From contig JAFKJY010000048.1 of the NCBI GenBank assembly GCA_017305835.1, positions 1-64,000 on the forward strand: 64,000 nt of DNA. Direction: 5' to 3'. The stretch's first letter is position 1; each line of letters begins with the position of its first letter. A program made the position numbers and the translations under genes. This document shows, one piece after another, positions 62,801 to 64,000 of this stretch. The DNA is from Hyphomicrobiales bacterium. Its GTDB lineage: Bacteria; Pseudomonadota; Alphaproteobacteria; Rhizobiales; Rhizobiaceae. Below the pieces are notes generated by a model. It was given only the letters and a program-made list of their open reading frames with translations, searched no databases and was not told the origin of the DNA.

Positions 62801-64000
62801 CACCGCGACATCTTCATCGATCCCGATCCGGACGCGGAGAAGAGCTTCGCCGAGCGCGAGCGGCTGTTTGCGCTGCCGCGCTCGTCCTGGCAGGACTACG
62901 ACAGGGCGGCGCTGTCGAAGGGCGGCATGATCGTGCCGCGCACGCAGAAATCGGTGGCGCTGACGCCGGAGGCGGCGGCCGCGATCGGGCTCAAGGCGGG
63001 CACGGCGAGCCCGATCGAGATCATGGGCGCGATCCTGAAGGCGCCGGTCGACCTCCTGTGGTTCGGCGGCATCGGCACCTATGTGCGCGCCGACGGCGAA
63101 TCCAACGCCGAGGTCGGCGACCGCGCCAACGACGCGATCCGCGTCACGGCGGCCGAACTGCGCGTCAAGGTGATCGGCGAGGGCGCCAATCTCGGCATGA
63201 CCCAGCTCGCGCGCATCGAATACGGCCTCAGGGGCGGCCGCTGCAATTCGGACGCGATCGACAATTCGGCCGGCGTCAACTCGTCCGACGTCGAGGTCAA
63301 CATCAAGATCGCGCTCGCCGCGGCCATGCGCTCGGGGCGGCTGACGCGGCCGGCCCGCAACAAGCTGCTTGCCGAGATGACCAGCGAGGTCGCCGGGCTC
63401 GTGCTTGCCAACAACTACCACCAGCCGCTGGCGATCTCGCTGGCCCGCGCCCGCGGGCTGGAGGACCTGCCGCACCAGGCGCGCATGATGGCGGCGCTCG
63501 AGGCACGCGGCCTGCTCGACCGGCAGGTCGAGTTCCTGCCAAGCCCCGATGCGCTCGCCGAGCGGGAGGCGCGGGGCCAGCCGCTGACGCGGGCCGAGCT
63601 CGGCGTGCTGCTCGCCTATGCCAAGCTCGTGCTGTTCGCCGACCTCGTCGCCTCCAGCGTGCCGGACGAGGCGCATTTCGACCGCGACCTCGTCTCCTAT
63701 TTCCCGGCGAAGATGGCGAAGAAATACAGCGCCGAGATCCACGGCCACAGGCTGCGACGCGAGATCATCGCCACCGCGCTCGCCAATGACGCGGTCAACC
63801 GCGGCGGGCCGTCCTTCGTCAACCGGCTGCAGGACATGACCGGCTGCATGCCGGGCGAGATCGTGTCGTCCTACGCGGTGGTGCGCGACGGCTTCGAGCT
63901 GCCGGAGCTCTATACGCAGGTCGACGCGCTCGACAACAGGATAGCCGGCGACGTCCAGCTCTCCTTCTACCAGCGGATCGGCCGGCTGGTGCATGTCGGC
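59825..64000 (+). CDS. NAD-specific glutamate dehydrogenase, large (180-kDa) type, 5' part
   Basis: The first 1392 residues of a GDH-180-type enzyme, which oxidises glutamate to 2-oxoglutarate with NAD. The frame is open from ATG 59825 to the last base, with no stop. [33 protein letters not shown], the regulatory ACT-like half, then the catalytic core [29 protein letters not shown] and [10 protein letters not shown], and [16 protein letters not shown] are diagnostic. The usual length is about 1600 aa, so some 200 residues lie beyond the window. Preceded by GGGGAGG. The long open frame on the other strand here is only its shadow. Confidence 0.95.
   Translation, partial: [1392 protein letters not shown]

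Noticed and set aside
59786..63994. 1402-codon open frame on the minus strand
   Set aside because: It is the antisense shadow of the NAD-glutamate dehydrogenase gene; the plus strand is open from 59825 to the edge with clear family motifs, while the minus translation has no domain.

Overview
The window looks like a chromosomal segment of a high-GC alphaproteobacterium, most likely Hyphomicrobiales (Rhizobiales, Phyllobacteriaceae-like). The evidence is the set of housekeeping neighbours (sdhCDAB, leuD/leuB, a ~180-kDa-type NAD-glutamate dehydrogenase, a CnoX-LonN-Trm112 row), the codon usage, and intergenic hairpin repeats that resemble those scattered through rhizobial genomes. No species can be named from the sequence alone.

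The window has two halves. Positions 1-38.1 kb are an accessory catabolic region with five to six local regulators (IclR, LysR, Lrp/AsnC, GntR), two complete ABC importers, one MFS carrier and many enzymes. Positions 38.3-64 kb are core genome. A tRNA-Gly(GCC) gene at 38325-38399 sits on the border with its 3' end facing the accessory side, as expected if the accessory block is an integrated island; no integrase or second attachment site is visible inside the window.

Accessory region. (a) 1-8.2 kb: a FAH-family hydrolase/isomerase gene broken by an in-frame TAG, IclR, a two-domain extradiol-dioxygenase-like (VOC) protein, a SnoaL-like protein, two flavin reductases, a class II aldolase, a LigM/DesA-like tetrahydrofolate-dependent O-demethylase, and an MFS carrier. 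(b) 8.2-11.5 kb: LysR divergent from an SDR and a luciferase-like flavin monooxygenase. (c) 11.6-25.7 kb: two divergent operons that share one oligopeptide-type ABC importer. The leftward operon holds an alpha/beta-hydrolase-like protein, binding protein and two permeases. The rightward operon holds a PuuE-like deacetylase, fused ATPases, a ketopantoate-reductase-like enzyme, an AbgB-like amidohydrolase, a second PuuE-like deacetylase, a second luciferase-like monooxygenase and two alpha/beta hydrolases. (d) 25.7-31.4 kb: a SnoaL-like protein, Lrp/AsnC, a cytosolic sulfatase and an orphan homodimeric pyruvate-dehydrogenase-E1-like enzyme. (e) 31.8-38.1 kb: an iron/polyamine-type ABC importer, a GntR/FCD repressor and a second O-demethylase paralogue, with matching 13-bp GntR-type operators.

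My reading of the accessory half, as inference, is a catabolic route for imported, methoxylated and amide- or N-heterocycle-containing compounds. Flavin reductases would feed reduced FMN to RutA-like monooxygenases that open a ring amide, PuuE-like and AbgB-like hydrolases would cleave C-N bonds, and GcvT-fold enzymes would remove O-methyl groups to tetrahydrofolate. Two enzyme types occur twice inside the block (monooxygenase, deacetylase) and a third (O-demethylase) occurs at both ends, suggesting module duplication.

Core region: tRNA-Gly, deoD, a YbaK/ProX deacylase, CnoX-like thioredoxin, LonN-domain protein, Trm112-like protein, a cold-shock-like/DUF805 fusion, leuD-secreted protein-ridA-like-leuB, DUF72, an FAD oxidoreductase, CoA ester lyase, holA, OsmC, periplasmic MsrA, sdhCDAB, small envelope proteins, and the start of NAD-glutamate dehydrogenase, which runs off the right edge.
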